From positions 1,057,595-1,121,594 of the forward strand of contig NZ_JAAZWE010000002.1 of the NCBI RefSeq assembly GCF_013185185.1: a stretch of DNA of 64,000 nt, read 5' to 3'. The translations under genes were made by a program, and so were the position numbers. Each line of letters opens with the position of its first letter. Within the stretch, counting starts at the first letter, position 1. Below the pieces are notes generated by a model. The model saw only the letters and a list, made by a program, of their open reading frames with translations. It was not told the origin of the DNA and ran no database searches. The stretch is from Saccharibacillus endophyticus (lineage in GTDB: Bacteria > Bacillota > Bacilli > Paenibacillales > Paenibacillaceae). Below, in pieces: positions 24,067-33,828 of the stretch.

Positions 24067-26502
24067 ATGAAATTCGGTTATTTCGACGACGCCAACAAGG
24101 AATACGTCATTCAAACGCCTAAAACGCCTTACCCGTGGATCAACTACCTGGGGAACGAACAGTTCTTCGGCCTGATCTCCAACACGGCGGGCGGCTATTC
24201 GTTCTATCGCGATGCCAGACTGAGACGTCTCACCCGTTACCGATACAACAACGTTCCGCTCGACAACGGCGGCCGTTACTTCTATGTACATGACGAAGGC
24301 GATTATTGGACGCCGGGCTGGATGCCGGTTAAGCGCGACCTCGACTTCTACGAATGCCGCCACGGTCTCGGTTATACCTCGATTACCGGAGAGCGCAACG
24401 GCTTAAAAGTCAACCAACTGGCTTTTGTGCCGCTCGGATTCAATGCCGAAGTGTATCGCGTAAAAGTCAGCAACGTCAGCGATTCTCCGAAAAGGGTTTC
24501 GTTATTTTCTTACCTGGAATTCTGCCTCTGGAACGCGCACGACGACATGACCAACTTCCAACGCAACTTGAGCATCAGCGAAGTCGAGATCGAAGACTCC
24601 GTCATTTATCATAAAACGGAATACCGCGAACGCCGCAACCATTACGCCTACTACTCCGTCAACCGCCGAATCGACGGCTTCGATACCGACCGCGATACGT
24701 TCCTCGGCGCGTTCAACGGACTGGATACGCCGCAGGTCGCGTCCGAAGGCAAATCCGGCAACTCCGTCGCCAGCGGCTGGTCCCCGATCGCGTCGCACGG
24801 CATCCACCTGGAGCTGGCACCTGGCGAAGAGCAGTCCCTGATCTTCATGCTCGGCTACGTCGAGAACCCGCAGGAAGAAAAGTGGGAAAGCTTGAACGTG
24901 ATCAACAAAAAGCCGGCCAAAGCGATGATCGAAGCGTTCGCGACGGACGCGCAGGTCGATTCCGCGCTGGCGGACCTCGCTGCTTATTGGGACGGACTGC
25001 TCGGCAAATATTCGATCCAAAGCAGCGACGACAAGCTCAGCCTTATGGTCAATATCTGGAATCCGTATCAGTGCATGGTCACGTTCAATATGTCGCGTTC
25101 GGCTTCGTACTTCGAATCCGGCATCGGTCGGGGCATGGGCTTCCGCGACTCCAACCAGGATCTGCTCGGCTTCGTGCATCAGATTCCGGACCGCGCCCGC
25201 GAACGGATCATCGATATCGCGTCCACGCAATTCGACGACGGCGGCGCGTATCACCAGTATCAACCGCTGACCAAGCAGGGCAACAACGAAGTCGGCAGCG
25301 GCTTCAACGACGATCCGCTGTGGCTGATTACCGGAACGGCGGCTTATATCAAAGAAACGGGCGACTACGGCATCCTTGACGAGGACGTGCCGTTCGACAG
25401 CGGACGCCAGGGCAGCGCGACGCTGTTCGAGCATTTGAAGCGTTCCTTCGACCACGTCACGAACAACCTCGGTCCGCACGGCCTGCCGCTGATCGGGCGC
25501 GCCGACTGGAACGACTGCCTCAACCTGAACTGCTTCTCCGAAGAACCGGGCGAGTCGTTCCAGACGACGACCAATCTGGACGGCAAAACGGCAGAGTCCG
25601 TGTTTATTGCCGGATTGTTCGTGTTCGCCGGACCGGATTACGCGGAGCTAGCTCGCAGACGCGGTCTGGAAGACGAAGCAACGCGCGCCGAGCGCGAGAT
25701 CGAAAACATGCGCAAAATCACGATCGAGCACGGGTTCGACGGCGACTGGTTCCTTCGCGCTTACGATTACCACGGCGAGAAGATCGGCAGCCGCGAAAAC
25801 GAAGAAGGCCAAATCTTTATCGAGCCTCAAGGCTTCTGCGTCATGGCCGGCATCGGCGTTGAAGAAGGGTTGGCGGAAAAAGCGCTCAACTCCGTCCGCG
25901 ACCGCCTGGAAACGGACTACGGCATCATGCTGCAACAGCCCGCGTATTCGAAGTATTATCTAAACCTCGGCGAAATCTCGACCTACCCGCCGGGTTATAA
26001 AGAAAACGCCGGGATCTTCTGCCATAACAATCCGTGGGTAACGATTGCCGAGACGGTCATCGGACGCGGCGACCGCGCGTTCGAGACGTACGCCAAGATT
26101 GCTCCGGCTTACCTGGAAGACATCAGCGAAGTGCACCGCATGGAGCCTTACGTCTACTCGCAAATGATCGCCGGACGCGATGCCGTGCGCGAAGGCGAAG
26201 CGAAAAACTCCTGGTTGACCGGCACGGCGGCCTGGAACTATGTCGCGATTACGCAGGCGATTCTCGGCATCCAGCCGGATTACGACGGCCTGCGGATTGA
26301 TCCGTGCATTCCGCAAGCTTGGGACGGTTACAAGATTACCCGCTCGTTCCGCGGCGCGGAGTACAAGATCTCGATTCAGAATCCGGATCACGTCTCGAAA
26401 GGCGTGAAGTCCGTTACGGTGGACGGCTCGCCGATCGAAAGCAACGTGCTGCCGGTGTTCGAAGCGGGCAGCAGCCATGAGGTTGTCGTCGTGTTAGGCT
26501 AA
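24067..26502 (+). CDS. Cellobiose phosphorylase (GH94)
   Basis: An 811-aa cytosolic enzyme that splits cellobiose with phosphate into glucose 1-phosphate and glucose, saving ATP. The N-terminal [15 protein letters not shown] and [14 protein letters not shown] are typical of true cellobiose phosphorylases such as those of clostridia. Further signatures are [12 protein letters not shown] (substrate pocket, 357-368) and ADWNDCLN with the presumed general acid Asp483. The length equals that of characterised enzymes. No signal peptide, so cellobiose must be imported by a transporter outside this window. GAGAGGAG lies eight bases before ATG at 24067. A terminator follows directly. Confidence 0.93.
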   Translation: MKFGYFDDANKEYVIQTPKTPYPWINYLGNEQFFGLISNTAGGYSFYRDARLRRLTRYRYNNVPLDNGGRYFYVHDEGDYWTPGWMPVKRDLDFYECRHGLGYTSITGERNGLKVNQLAFVPLGFNAEVYRVKVSNVSDSPKRVSLFSYLEFCLWNAHDDMTNFQRNLSISEVEIEDSVIYHKTEYRERRNHYAYYSVNRRIDGFDTDRDTFLGAFNGLDTPQVASEGKSGNSVASGWSPIASHGIHLELAPGEEQSLIFMLGYVENPQEEKWESLNVINKKPAKAMIEAFATDAQVDSALADLAAYWDGLLGKYSIQSSDDKLSLMVNIWNPYQCMVTFNMSRSASYFESGIGRGMGFRDSNQDLLGFVHQIPDRARERIIDIASTQFDDGGAYHQYQPLTKQGNNEVGSGFNDDPLWLITGTAAYIKETGDYGILDEDVPFDSGRQGSATLFEHLKRSFDHVTNNLGPHGLPLIGRADWNDCLNLNCFSEEPGESFQTTTNLDGKTAESVFIAGLFVFAGPDYAELARRRGLEDEATRAEREIENMRKITIEHGFDGDWFLRAYDYHGEKIGSRENEEGQIFIEPQGFCVMAGIGVEEGLAEKALNSVRDRLETDYGIMLQQPAYSKYYLNLGEISTYPPGYKENAGIFCHNNPWVTIAETVIGRGDRAFETYAKIAPAYLEDISEVHRMEPYVYSQMIAGRDAVREGEAKNSWLTGTAAWNYVAITQAILGIQPDYDGLRIDPCIPQAWDGYKITRSFRGAEYKISIQNPDHVSKGVKSVTVDGSPIESNVLPVFEAGSSHEVVVVLG

Positions 26503-26523
26503 CCTTTTTGGAAATTGGCCGAA

Positions 26524-26546
26524 GGGCGGGCAACCGCCCTTTTTTT
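26524..26546 (+). terminator. Intrinsic terminator of cellobiose phosphorylase gene
   Basis: GGGCGG-gcaa-CCGCCC followed by seven T, 22 bases after the stop codon. Confidence 0.92.
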
Positions 26547-26611
26547 CATGTCTGCGTCATCAAAAACCAAAATATTGCGCACCGCCTAGAGCTCGGAACA
26601 TGTCTTCATAC

Positions 26612-26650
26612 ATTCCGATGTGCATCTTTTGCCGCCTTTTCATCCTCCTC
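26612..26650 (+). repeat. Fragment of TAGGG-family element
   Basis: GATGTGCATCTTTTGCCGCC followed by TTTTCATCCTC matches the interior of the element at 54584-54747 (GACGTGCATCTTTTGCTGCC, TTTTCGCCCTC). No matching inverted ends remain, so it is a decayed copy. Confidence 0.5.
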
Positions 26651-26661
26651 CGGATTCGTAG

Positions 26662-26852
26662 TCAAAATGTTGTGAAAATCCAACAAATCTATACCATCCA
26701 TGCATAATCGGCCTAAATTGTTGCAAGTATCCATCATTTTAATAAGAAAAAGCTATAAGTCGTTCAATAGAGTTAAAAATAATGGATTTCTGCAACACTT
26801 TTTATAAAATTGATAGATAAGAGTGAAAATGATGGATATCCACAACATTTTA
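26662..26852. repeat. Cluster of four TGCAACA/ATGGAT motifs
   Basis: Four related segments of about 25-30 bases: 26662-26686 and 26717-26740 (inverted) and 26774-26803 and 26823-26852 (direct). The core in direct orientation is AAAATGATGGATATCYRCAACA. The region is AT-rich and non-coding. It could be binding sites, a small RNA or remains of a mobile element. Confidence 0.5.
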
Positions 26853-26904
26853 TTTCGATCCGTGCAAGCTTCCGCCTGTTCAAATCTTTTCTCTCACCTG
26901 TCCG

Positions 26905-27591
26905 CTAAAGCCAATTCAAAGCCTCGCTCCGCAGCTCGTAACGAACGATATATCGGGTTTTGCCCGTTTGCGGATCGGCGCAGACTGCAGTCATCGCTCC
27001 TTTTTCGCAAAGAGACTGCAAAATTTTGACCGCAGTGCGATGATCGATTCGAAAATGCGTTTTGATATCGATCGGCCGAAGCGGACGAGCCAACGTGCAA
27101 GCCAATCGAATGGTTTCCCGTTCCGCAAGCACGCCTGATTTGACGGAGACGGGACTTTCGGAACTCGTATACCGCGACAATACCATCCTCAGCAGCGTGA
27201 TACACAATTCCGGGCGCTGAGCCACGTCGTCGTAAGCGAACGAAATCACTTGAAAACCCATCGCGGTCAGAAAAGTTTCGCGGCTCAACTCCCGGCAAAA
27301 CTTGCGGCGGTCCATATCTTGAATATGCGGGCCGAAGCCTTTGATCTCGATGATCAGTTTCGCGTAAGGCGTGATCCAGGCGAAATCGCAAAAATAAACC
27401 AATCCTCTCCAATCCGTCACTTCATACTCCGGATGCAGGCGGTCGAAATGTTGACGGAGCGGCCACCAGACGTTTCGGCAAAAAAGCCGTTCGGCTTCGC
27501 GATGTCCTCGCCGAAGGCGATCTTGGCGTTCGCCGGAACGCTCCGCAAGATGATGCTCGACAAACAAGCGATGCGCGGATTCAAAATCCAT
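26905..27591 (-). CDS. PD-(D/E)XK-like endonuclease domain protein with winged helix
   Basis: A 228-aa protein. Residues 55-125 resemble the DUF559/Vsr endonuclease fold: an Asp in YFCDFAWITPY, then LIIEIKG giving the ExK catalytic pair, and a final strand GFQVISFAYDDV. The C-terminal 60 residues form a winged-helix-like module (PIDIKTHFRIDHRTAVKILQ). Related Paenibacillus proteins are common but uncharacterised as far as I know. The ribosome site lies in a run of nine G (nine C at 27599-27607 on plus), a potential slippage tract. Confidence 0.65.
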   Translation of the reverse strand: MDFESAHRLFVEHHLAERSGERQDRLRRGHREAERLFCRNVWWPLRQHFDRLHPEYEVTDWRGLVYFCDFAWITPYAKLIIEIKGFGPHIQDMDRRKFCRELSRETFLTAMGFQVISFAYDDVAQRPELCITLLRMVLSRYTSSESPVSVKSGVLAERETIRLACTLARPLRPIDIKTHFRIDHRTAVKILQSLCEKGAMTAVCADPQTGKTRYIVRYELRSEALNWL

Positions 27592-27643
27592 GATAATTCC
27601 CCCCCCCGTATATGATGATATGCAGGCAATTCAGACGACAAAA

Positions 27644-27697
27644 ACAAAAAAACGTCCCGACTGCCTTTCCCGGTAACAGGAAAGGAGCGGGACGTTC
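27644..27697 (-). terminator. Intrinsic terminator of the lipoprotein gene
   Basis: AACGTCCCG/CGGGACGTT closing stem with an inner CCTTTCC/GGAAAGG stem, and a T-run on the minus strand. Confidence 0.8.
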
Positions 27698-27767
27698 TTC
27701 GTCGCCGATCCGTATAAAAAAACGATCGGTTTTATTGTAAACGAAACGCGCAAGAAAGCCAGCCGTC

Positions 27768-28292
27768 TCACCCCGGACCCAGACGAAACTTTTTCTCGCA
27801 CACGGCCTGCGCGCCGTCGCCGCGCGAGAGATGGGTCGCTACTTCTTCGCCGTCATACAAAATCGTGCAGCTGATCCATTCGGCATCGTCGGCAGCATCG
27901 GCTTGAAGCCGGACGGAAGGAAGCGGGATGAAGGCGTCTTTGCTCACTTCGAACGTTTCGCGGTAAGGCAGTTCGATCGTATCGTACGATGCGCTTTGCG
28001 GGTTTTTGCGCGCATTGATTTCCGTTTTGAATCCGGAAGCGGAATCTCGGTCGCTTTCGACGATCACCTCGACGGTGATGAAGTCGTCGGAATTGCTGCC
28101 GGGCTGCTTGCTAACGTTATCGTGCGAATCCGCTTCTTGCTGCCGAATCGGCTCCGTTTCGTTTTGGGGTCCGCTCTGCCACGCTCCGCAGGCCGTCGGA
28201 ACAAGCAGCAGGAACAACGCTAAGATCAACCCGCCGACCTTTTTTTCAGAAGCTTTTATCGGCCTGCGACTTCCCGGGCTACGATTTCCCAT
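27768..28292 (-). CDS. Putative lipoprotein of unknown function
   Basis: About 174 aa. The N-terminus has a basic segment, a hydrophobic helix and a lipobox-like LVPTACG, so the Cys near residue 35 is a probable lipidation site. A polar linker rich in Glu, Gln and Ser leads to a beta-rich domain (FITVEVIVESD, TIELPYRETFEV, WISCTILYDGEEV) reminiscent of small MmpS-like or transthyretin-like modules. It overlaps the MerR gene end by about 14 bases, so it may be under that regulator's control. Confidence 0.65.
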   Translation of the reverse strand: MGNRSPGSRRPIKASEKKVGGLILALFLLLVPTACGAWQSGPQNETEPIRQQEADSHDNVSKQPGSNSDDFITVEVIVESDRDSASGFKTEINARKNPQSASYDTIELPYRETFEVSKDAFIPLPSVRLQADAADDAEWISCTILYDGEEVATHLSRGDGAQAVCEKKFRLGPG

Positions 28293-29070
28293 CCGGTCCA
28301 CCCTCTTTTCGTTTTCGGTAAAAGTCGATCATTTTTTCCACGTAATCCATTAATTCGCTTTCCAATCCGATGACCGCCGGTTGTTCGCCTTCTTGCGGTC
28401 TGATCCATTCCCAATACGTATCCAAAAGCTTCGAGTCGCCTCCGAACAGCTCCGTCGCTTGCGCGTCCAGCCGGCCGGCGAGAGCTTGCGCTTCTTCCGA
28501 ATACGGGGAGGCCGGCATCATGTCCGACGCCTGCCGCAGCAGGGACAACAGCTCTTCCAATCGCTCGTCGTCGCTCCCCCATACCGGCAGTTTGGCCAAA
28601 GCGTCTTGCTCCTCCCGCGTGATCGACGGATCGTCGCCGAATTCGGCCGGCACCACGCCTTCGACCAGAGGACGGTCGTTCAACCCTTCGATGATCTCCA
28701 GCAGATCGCCCATGCCGCTTAAGCCGCGAAGGTTGAGAATATCGATCGCGGATCGCAGATAATACTGCTTGCGGCTCAATTCTTCTTTTTGCCGTTCCAT
28801 GAGTTCGATCTGCTGCTTCAGCGAGTTCAGCCATTCCTCGTGCTCGTCGGCATCTTCGCGCGATTGAAGAAGTTGTTTGATTTGCTGAAGCGTGTAGCCG
28901 ATCGACTTCAGCAGCAAAATTTTTTGCAACCGGAAAGCGGCCCGATCGTCGTAATGGCGATAGCCGTTTTCCGAAATGACGGTCGGCTTCAGCAGTCCGA
29001 TCTGTTCATAGTATTGCAGCGTTCTTTTGCTCACGTTGGCTTTGCGCGCCAAGGCTCCGGTTCGAATCAT
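28279..29070 (-). CDS. MerR-family regulator with TipAS-like C-terminal domain
   Basis: A 263-aa regulator. The N-terminal MerR DNA-binding domain is clear (TGALARKANVSKRTLQYYEQIGL, then GYRHYDD), a coiled-coil dimer helix spans about 75-125, and the C-terminal half has the TipAS pattern of helices that bind thiopeptides or other hydrophobic drugs. ATG at 29070 has GGAAGGAG eight bases upstream. A dyad in the upstream promoter (29186-29211) fits MerR autoregulation. Downstream overlap with a lipoprotein gene suggests a small drug or stress response unit. Confidence 0.85.
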   Translation of the reverse strand: MIRTGALARKANVSKRTLQYYEQIGLLKPTVISENGYRHYDDRAAFRLQKILLLKSIGYTLQQIKQLLQSREDADEHEEWLNSLKQQIELMERQKEELSRKQYYLRSAIDILNLRGLSGMGDLLEIIEGLNDRPLVEGVVPAEFGDDPSITREEQDALAKLPVWGSDDERLEELLSLLRQASDMMPASPYSEEAQALAGRLDAQATELFGGDSKLLDTYWEWIRPQEGEQPAVIGLESELMDYVEKMIDFYRKRKEGGPDGKS

Positions 29071-29185
29071 GCGGTTCGCTCCTTCCGGGTTCAGTGTAAA
29101 CCATAACGTATGCGTCACGGTCAATCTTTTTTATTCCGAGATACGGATACGAATCCGGGCTTTTTCTTTATTTTGGCCCTTCAAT

Positions 29186-29211
29186 CTTTACTTTCACCCC
29201 TTTTTGTAAAG
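29186..29211 (-). promoter_or_regulatory. Candidate MerR operator dyad
   Basis: CTTTAC and GTAAAG form a six-base inverted repeat with 14 bases between, upstream of the MerR-type gene and close to promoter-like hexamers, as usual for MerR sites. Confidence 0.45.
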
Positions 29212-29343
29212 GCTTTCATCGTATAGCTTAGTAAGGAAGTCGTTTCCAGCCGTCGAAGCTTTGTTCGATCCGCGTCGATTCGGACGAGCTTCATTCCGCC
29301 TGTTGTGCTTTTGGATGATCATTTATCGAAACGGAGGAATCTC

Positions 29344-32160
29344 ATGAGCTCTCGAAAAAGGATCAAGTCTTCCCGCCGTCCCCAGTCCCGTTTTCCGCGC
29401 AAAGCCGCCGCCGCGGCACTCGCCCTGTCCCTGATCGCGACCGGCCTGCCGCTGCAAGCGAGCGCCGGCGATACTTGGCCGTTCACCGGCGACAGTGCCC
29501 AGGGTCTGAATCAACCGAGCGTGCACGGCTACACCAGCGGGCATATTCTCGACTGGACGCCGGAACGCGACCGCGATTCCGAGCTGCTGCGTTCGCGCGT
29601 GCCGCTGCAGCCCCGGATCGCGCCGTTCGCCGCCACCCAAGCAGACCCGACCATCAGTCCCGACGTACATATGATGAACGTGGCGGGCGATTACGGGAAC
29701 GCGTTTATCGAAAACGCGCCTTACACCAATAAGTTCGCGCAGTACCATTTCAACTTCTGGCAGTACACGGACTATTATTCGTATTGGCACGGCACCGCGA
29801 CCGCGTACACGCCGCCGGAATACTACGACGAACTGGCGCAAAAAGACTGGCAGCAAAAATGGTTCGAGTTCGGCATGCTGAATATTCCGAATCCGACCTA
29901 CACCGACGCGGCGCACAAAAACGGCGTCCTGTCGCTGGCCGGCATCTTTTTCTCCAACAACGACCGCGGCCAGCAGACCTACAAGCAGATGATCGTCAAA
30001 GACGAAAACGGCAATTTCCCCGTCGCCGAAAAGCTGATCGAAATGGCGGAATACTTCGGGTACGATGGTTATTTCGTGAACCAGGAAGAGATCGGGCCGA
30101 ACGTCGCCGTCGCGGATATCCCGGATTACCAGGAATTCGTGAAGACGCTTAAAAACTCCGGCCTGTATATCCAGTGGTACGACTCGCTCAACACGGATAC
30201 GGGCTCGAACACGTTCGCCCGCACGTTCCGCGGCAATAACATGATGTTCCTGCACGACGCCGAAGACGGGCAGCAGGTATCCGATTCCTTCTTCTTCGAC
30301 TACGGCATGGGCAAAACCCAGATTGACAACGCGGAAAGATTCCTCGCGGATTGGAATGCCAAATACGGCACCGACTTCAGCTTGTTCGAAAACGGCTACG
30401 CCGGATTGGAAGCCGGCCGCGACCGGTTCAAAAACGTGCAGGGCTCGGCGCTGAAAGCCAAGCTCGACGCCGACGGCCAAATGCGCGCCGGCTTGGCGAC
30501 GCTCGGCGCGGACTTCGTGCACGCGGGTCTCGACGAAGACATGAACCAGAGCTGGCCGAGCCGCAAACGCAACGAAAACGACTTCCAGTGGATGACGGAT
30601 ATCCGCGAGCGCTTGTGGTGGTCCGGTCCGAACCTCGATCCGGCGAACACGGCGGTTACGGCGCAAAACGAGGCAGCCGACGTCTATGCGGATACGCGCT
30701 ACTGGCCGGGGATCGCTTCCGTGGTGGCGGAGCGTTCCGTTGTCGGCGGCGATACGTTCCATACCCACTTCAACACCGGCCACGGCCTTGATTACTATGT
30801 AAACGGCAAAGTATCGAACGACGAAGAATGGTCCAACATGAGCCTGCAAAACATCCTTCCGAGCTGGCAGTGGTGGCAGGAAACGTCCGGCAGCAAGCTG
30901 GACGTCGCGTTCGATTACGGCCGTTCGTACAAAACGGGCGTGTCCGACAAGTTCGATCGCGCCATGATCGGCGCTTACGAAGGCGGAAGCTCGCTGGCGC
31001 TGCGCGGCAAGCTCGACGCCGAGACGTTCCTGCGCCTGTACAAAACGGACCTGAACGTCGCCTCCGGCTCCGAATTGTCCGTGACGTACAATAAAACGGT
31101 CAAAAGCGACGACTCGCTCATGAGCGTCGGCCTGATCTTCGCGGATGCTCCGGACGACGTGGTGAAAGTAGCCGTACCGAACACCGGAGGCAAAACGCAG
31201 GGTTGGAAAACGACGCAGGTCGATCTCGGCGCGTACGCCGGACGCGAGATCGCCGCCTTCGGCCTCGTGTTCGAGCCTGGCGCAAGCCCGATCGCGGATT
31301 ACCGGATGAACGTCGGCGAGCTGCAAATTTCGAACAACACGCAGACCGCTCCTTCCGCTCCGACCGGACTTGAGATCGAAGCCGCATATCCGGAAAGCGG
31401 CGAGATGGTCGTGAACTGGAACCTGGACGGCAACTATGACGACGTGCAGCTGTACAACGTGTACGTCAACGACACCTTCGTGGGCGGCAAGTACGACGAG
31501 ACGTTTTATATCAAAAACCTTCCGGCTCAATCCGGCGTCGTGAAACTGAAAGCGGTCGGACCGGACGGCACGGAAAGCGCGGCCGCCGAAGTGCCGTTCA
31601 ACCTCAACACGGCACCCGAACAATTAACGGCCACAGCCGCCGCAAACGGCGGATTGACGGTCAAATGGACCGTTCCGCGCAGCGTCAAAGGCGATACGAC
31701 GGTAAACGTCCGCTCCGTCAACTGGACGACCACGCCGCAGCCGATCGACGAAACGCTGACGATCCCGCACGGCGATACGACTGCCGTATTCGAGAACATG
31801 CCGCTTAACGGCGACGAGTATATCGTAACCGTGAAAAAAGACGGCCTGACTCCGGTCTCGATCTCCGGCGCTTTCGCCGATACGATCGCCGAACCGTATG
31901 CCGAAGAATGGTCTTGGAACGGCAGCACGCTGAATCTGCCGATGCCGAATACGCGCGATTGGCGTTACCTGTACGTCTACGAAGACGGCAAACTGCGTTC
32001 GTTCCCGACGACTTATAACGTCGGCGACCGCGATCGCATCATCCGCGGCCGCACGACCAAGGCCAGCTTGAGCTTCGCCTCGACGGCGTCCAAAGTCGAA
32101 GTCGTGTTGGAAGATTACAGCGGCAACAAATCGGAACCCGTGGTGTTGAAAGGCGAATAG
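29344..32160 (+). CDS. Secreted endo-beta-N-acetylglucosaminidase (GH85)
   Basis: A 938-aa exported enzyme that would cut the chitobiose core of N-linked glycans. Signal peptide ends near QASAGD (residue 41). The GH85 barrel covers about 90-430, with HFNFWQYTDYYSYWHG, the catalytic DGYFVNQEE (Asn246 orients the substrate acetamido group, Glu248 is the acid/base) and WYDSLNTDTG. A galactose-binding-like domain (about 480-670) and an Fn3-like region (about 680-850) follow. No LPXTG motif or SLH domain, so probably free or loosely bound. GGAGG at good spacing sets the start at 29344. A terminator lies 100 bases downstream. Confidence 0.88.
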   Translation: MSSRKRIKSSRRPQSRFPRKAAAAALALSLIATGLPLQASAGDTWPFTGDSAQGLNQPSVHGYTSGHILDWTPERDRDSELLRSRVPLQPRIAPFAATQADPTISPDVHMMNVAGDYGNAFIENAPYTNKFAQYHFNFWQYTDYYSYWHGTATAYTPPEYYDELAQKDWQQKWFEFGMLNIPNPTYTDAAHKNGVLSLAGIFFSNNDRGQQTYKQMIVKDENGNFPVAEKLIEMAEYFGYDGYFVNQEEIGPNVAVADIPDYQEFVKTLKNSGLYIQWYDSLNTDTGSNTFARTFRGNNMMFLHDAEDGQQVSDSFFFDYGMGKTQIDNAERFLADWNAKYGTDFSLFENGYAGLEAGRDRFKNVQGSALKAKLDADGQMRAGLATLGADFVHAGLDEDMNQSWPSRKRNENDFQWMTDIRERLWWSGPNLDPANTAVTAQNEAADVYADTRYWPGIASVVAERSVVGGDTFHTHFNTGHGLDYYVNGKVSNDEEWSNMSLQNILPSWQWWQETSGSKLDVAFDYGRSYKTGVSDKFDRAMIGAYEGGSSLALRGKLDAETFLRLYKTDLNVASGSELSVTYNKTVKSDDSLMSVGLIFADAPDDVVKVAVPNTGGKTQGWKTTQVDLGAYAGREIAAFGLVFEPGASPIADYRMNVGELQISNNTQTAPSAPTGLEIEAAYPESGEMVVNWNLDGNYDDVQLYNVYVNDTFVGGKYDETFYIKNLPAQSGVVKLKAVGPDGTESAAAEVPFNLNTAPEQLTATAAANGGLTVKWTVPRSVKGDTTVNVRSVNWTTTPQPIDETLTIPHGDTTAVFENMPLNGDEYIVTVKKDGLTPVSISGAFADTIAEPYAEEWSWNGSTLNLPMPNTRDWRYLYVYEDGKLRSFPTTYNVGDRDRIIRGRTTKASLSFASTASKVEVVLEDYSGNKSEPVVLKGE

Positions 32161-32258
32161 ATTGAACGGCAAATAGTCGAAAAGCGAGCAGTAACGCTTT
32201 ACGGCTACGAATTAAAAACGTAATTTGGTTCTGAAGACAGGATACAAGTTGAATTCAT

Positions 32259-32308
32259 AAAAAAGGCTGACACGAATACCGTTCCTCGGCGTTCGTTCAG
32301 CCTTTTTT
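32259..32308 (+). terminator. Intrinsic terminator of GH85 gene
   Basis: AAAAAAGGCTGA pairs with TCAGCCTTTTTT, with inner ACGAA/TTCGT pairing. Confidence 0.88.
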
Positions 32309-32341
32309 GTGTGATGTGTTCTAAAAATAATGAAGGTTACC

Positions 32342-32394
32342 TTAGGGAGTGTACGCAAACTCCGACGGAAGCAGATTTTGCGTACACTCCCTAA
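32342..32394. repeat. Short TAGGG-family element (perfect 18-bp inverted repeat)
   Basis: TTAGGGAGTGTACGCAAA and TTTGCGTACACTCCCTAA are perfect inverted arms around 17 bases. The left 36 bases also match the right end of the element at 54584-54747, so this looks like an internal deletion derivative of it. Confidence 0.75.
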
Positions 32395-32530
32395 ATAAAT
32401 ACGAATATGCAGTTATCTCGGTTTTATTTTGCGTTTCGAAGAAAATAAGTACAAATATACAGTTAATCCTTTTAATTTGCGCCTATTTTCGCTTCTTTTC
32501 TCGAAATAACTGTACATACGTACTTATTTT
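32393..32530. repeat. Three copies of a 25-bp AT-rich motif
   Basis: AAATAAGTACAAATATACAG with following TTA at 32442-32467, a similar copy at 32393-32416, and an inverted copy at 32506-32530 (ATAACTGTACATACGTACTT). The remaining sequence to 32668 shows no gene. Confidence 0.55.
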
Positions 32531-32668
32531 AATATTTGCATGGAAAAGAGATCAAATAACGGCACTCTCGCACTTATTTCATTGAGATCTGCTGCCGACT
32601 AACCATTCGCCTTTCGGTGGCGTTCCGAAAGGCGTCCGGTTGCGGAGCAAGGTATTGAAAACTGCGAA

Positions 32669-33568
32669 TTAAGGCGTCTCCGGAGCCGGAGCGTCGACGT
32701 TTTCGCCCGCGCCGCCCCGTTCGCCGCGAGGGCCGCCTGGACGTTTTTGGCCTTCGGCCGGAACGGCAGCGGCAGGGTCGATTACCCGCGCGATGCGTTC
32801 GCCCGCGTGCTCGCGCGCTTCGGCTGCGCGCTCGTCATACTGCGCTTGCGTGATATCGCCGGCGGCCAGCTCTTCTTTGAGCTTCGTTTCGCGGTCGGAT
32901 ACGAGCAGATCGATCAGTTTCTGTTTGTCCACGCCCTGCGCGGTCGCGATGGCTTCAAGCGATTCTCCTGCTTCCTGACGGGTTTTCAACTGATCCGACG
33001 TCAGGCCCAGCAGCGAAGCAACCGCTTCGCGTTCTTCTTTCGGTCCGATACCGGCACCGGGACCGCCGTGCGGCCCTTTGCCCGGGCCTTTTTTCGAAGC
33101 GTCGAAGACTTGTTCGATTTCTTTTTGCGCGCGTTCCTGCACTTTAGCAAGACGCTCGTCATGCTGCGTTTGCGTGATATCGCCGGCGGCCAGTTCTTCT
33201 TTGAGCTTCGTCTCGTGCTTCGATACGAGCAGGTCGATCACGGATTGCGGGTCCACGCCTTGAGCGGTCGCGATCGCGGACAGCGTCTCGCCCGCTTCTT
33301 GACGGGTTTTCAATTCGTCTTCCGTCAGCTTCAGCAGCGAAGAGAGTTCGGCCCGGTCGCTTCCCGCACCGCCGCGGAGGCCGTGTCCGCCGGGGCCGGG
33401 AAGCGGCTTGCCGGATTGAAGCGGGTCGGCCGAAGAAATAGTCGGAGCCGTCGTCTGGCTGCCTGAAGACGGAGCTGCGGCGGCGTCCGCGTACGTATGC
33501 GACACGGCGGCGCTTCCTCCTGCCGCAAGCGCCAAAGCCAATGCACCGGTTGCGATTTTTCTGTTCAT
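32669..33568 (-). CDS. Secreted repeat protein (DUF2680/YckD-like repeats)
   Basis: A 299-aa exported protein with signal peptide (cleavage near SHTYADA, about residue 27). Two copies of a roughly 80-residue module at about 75-155 and 178-258 share LLxLTxDxLKTRQEAGExL, AIATAQGVDxQxxIDLLVS and ETKLKEELAAGDIT. The pattern resembles YckD/DUF2680 proteins, which are small secreted helical proteins of unknown role. Gly/Pro-rich linkers (GPGKGPHGGPG) separate them. AAGGAGG precedes ATG at 33568; the upstream part of the frame has no ribosome site. Confidence 0.7.
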   Translation of the reverse strand: MNRKIATGALALALAAGGSAAVSHTYADAAAAPSSGSQTTAPTISSADPLQSGKPLPGPGGHGLRGGAGSDRAELSSLLKLTEDELKTRQEAGETLSAIATAQGVDPQSVIDLLVSKHETKLKEELAAGDITQTQHDERLAKVQERAQKEIEQVFDASKKGPGKGPHGGPGAGIGPKEEREAVASLLGLTSDQLKTRQEAGESLEAIATAQGVDKQKLIDLLVSDRETKLKEELAAGDITQAQYDERAAEAREHAGERIARVIDPAAAVPAEGQKRPGGPRGERGGAGENVDAPAPETP

Positions 33569-33771
33569 ATCGTATTCCTCCTTGAAGATCGTCCGATCTG
33601 CGACATGCCGTTTGGAATGTTCGGACGGATATTTGGGGCGTGTTTCACGCGTTACGGCTGCCGACGGGGTGACAAGTACCTTGTCAACATTGAAGGTACA
33701 AGGACATCTTATCCGGCTATTTTGTGAAGAACCTGAAGCGGGGCTGAATGTTTGCTGAAAAGTAAAAAACG

Positions 33772-33801
33772 AAAAAACCGACGCGGTTAAACGTCGGTTT
33801 C
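33772..33801 (-). terminator. Intrinsic terminator of the pirin operon
   Basis: AAACCGACG/CGTCGGTTT stem with an eight-base loop; an A-run on plus gives a T-run on minus after the stop at 33829. Confidence 0.85.
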
Positions 33802-33828
33802 GATCGCTGCTTGTATGTTTTTTAAAGC

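Noticed and set aside
33674..33706. GTACCTTGTCAAC ... GAAGGTAC inverted repeat as another family B copy
   Set aside because: It shares only the short GGTACC/TTGTCAAC part with the family and lacks the hairpin core.
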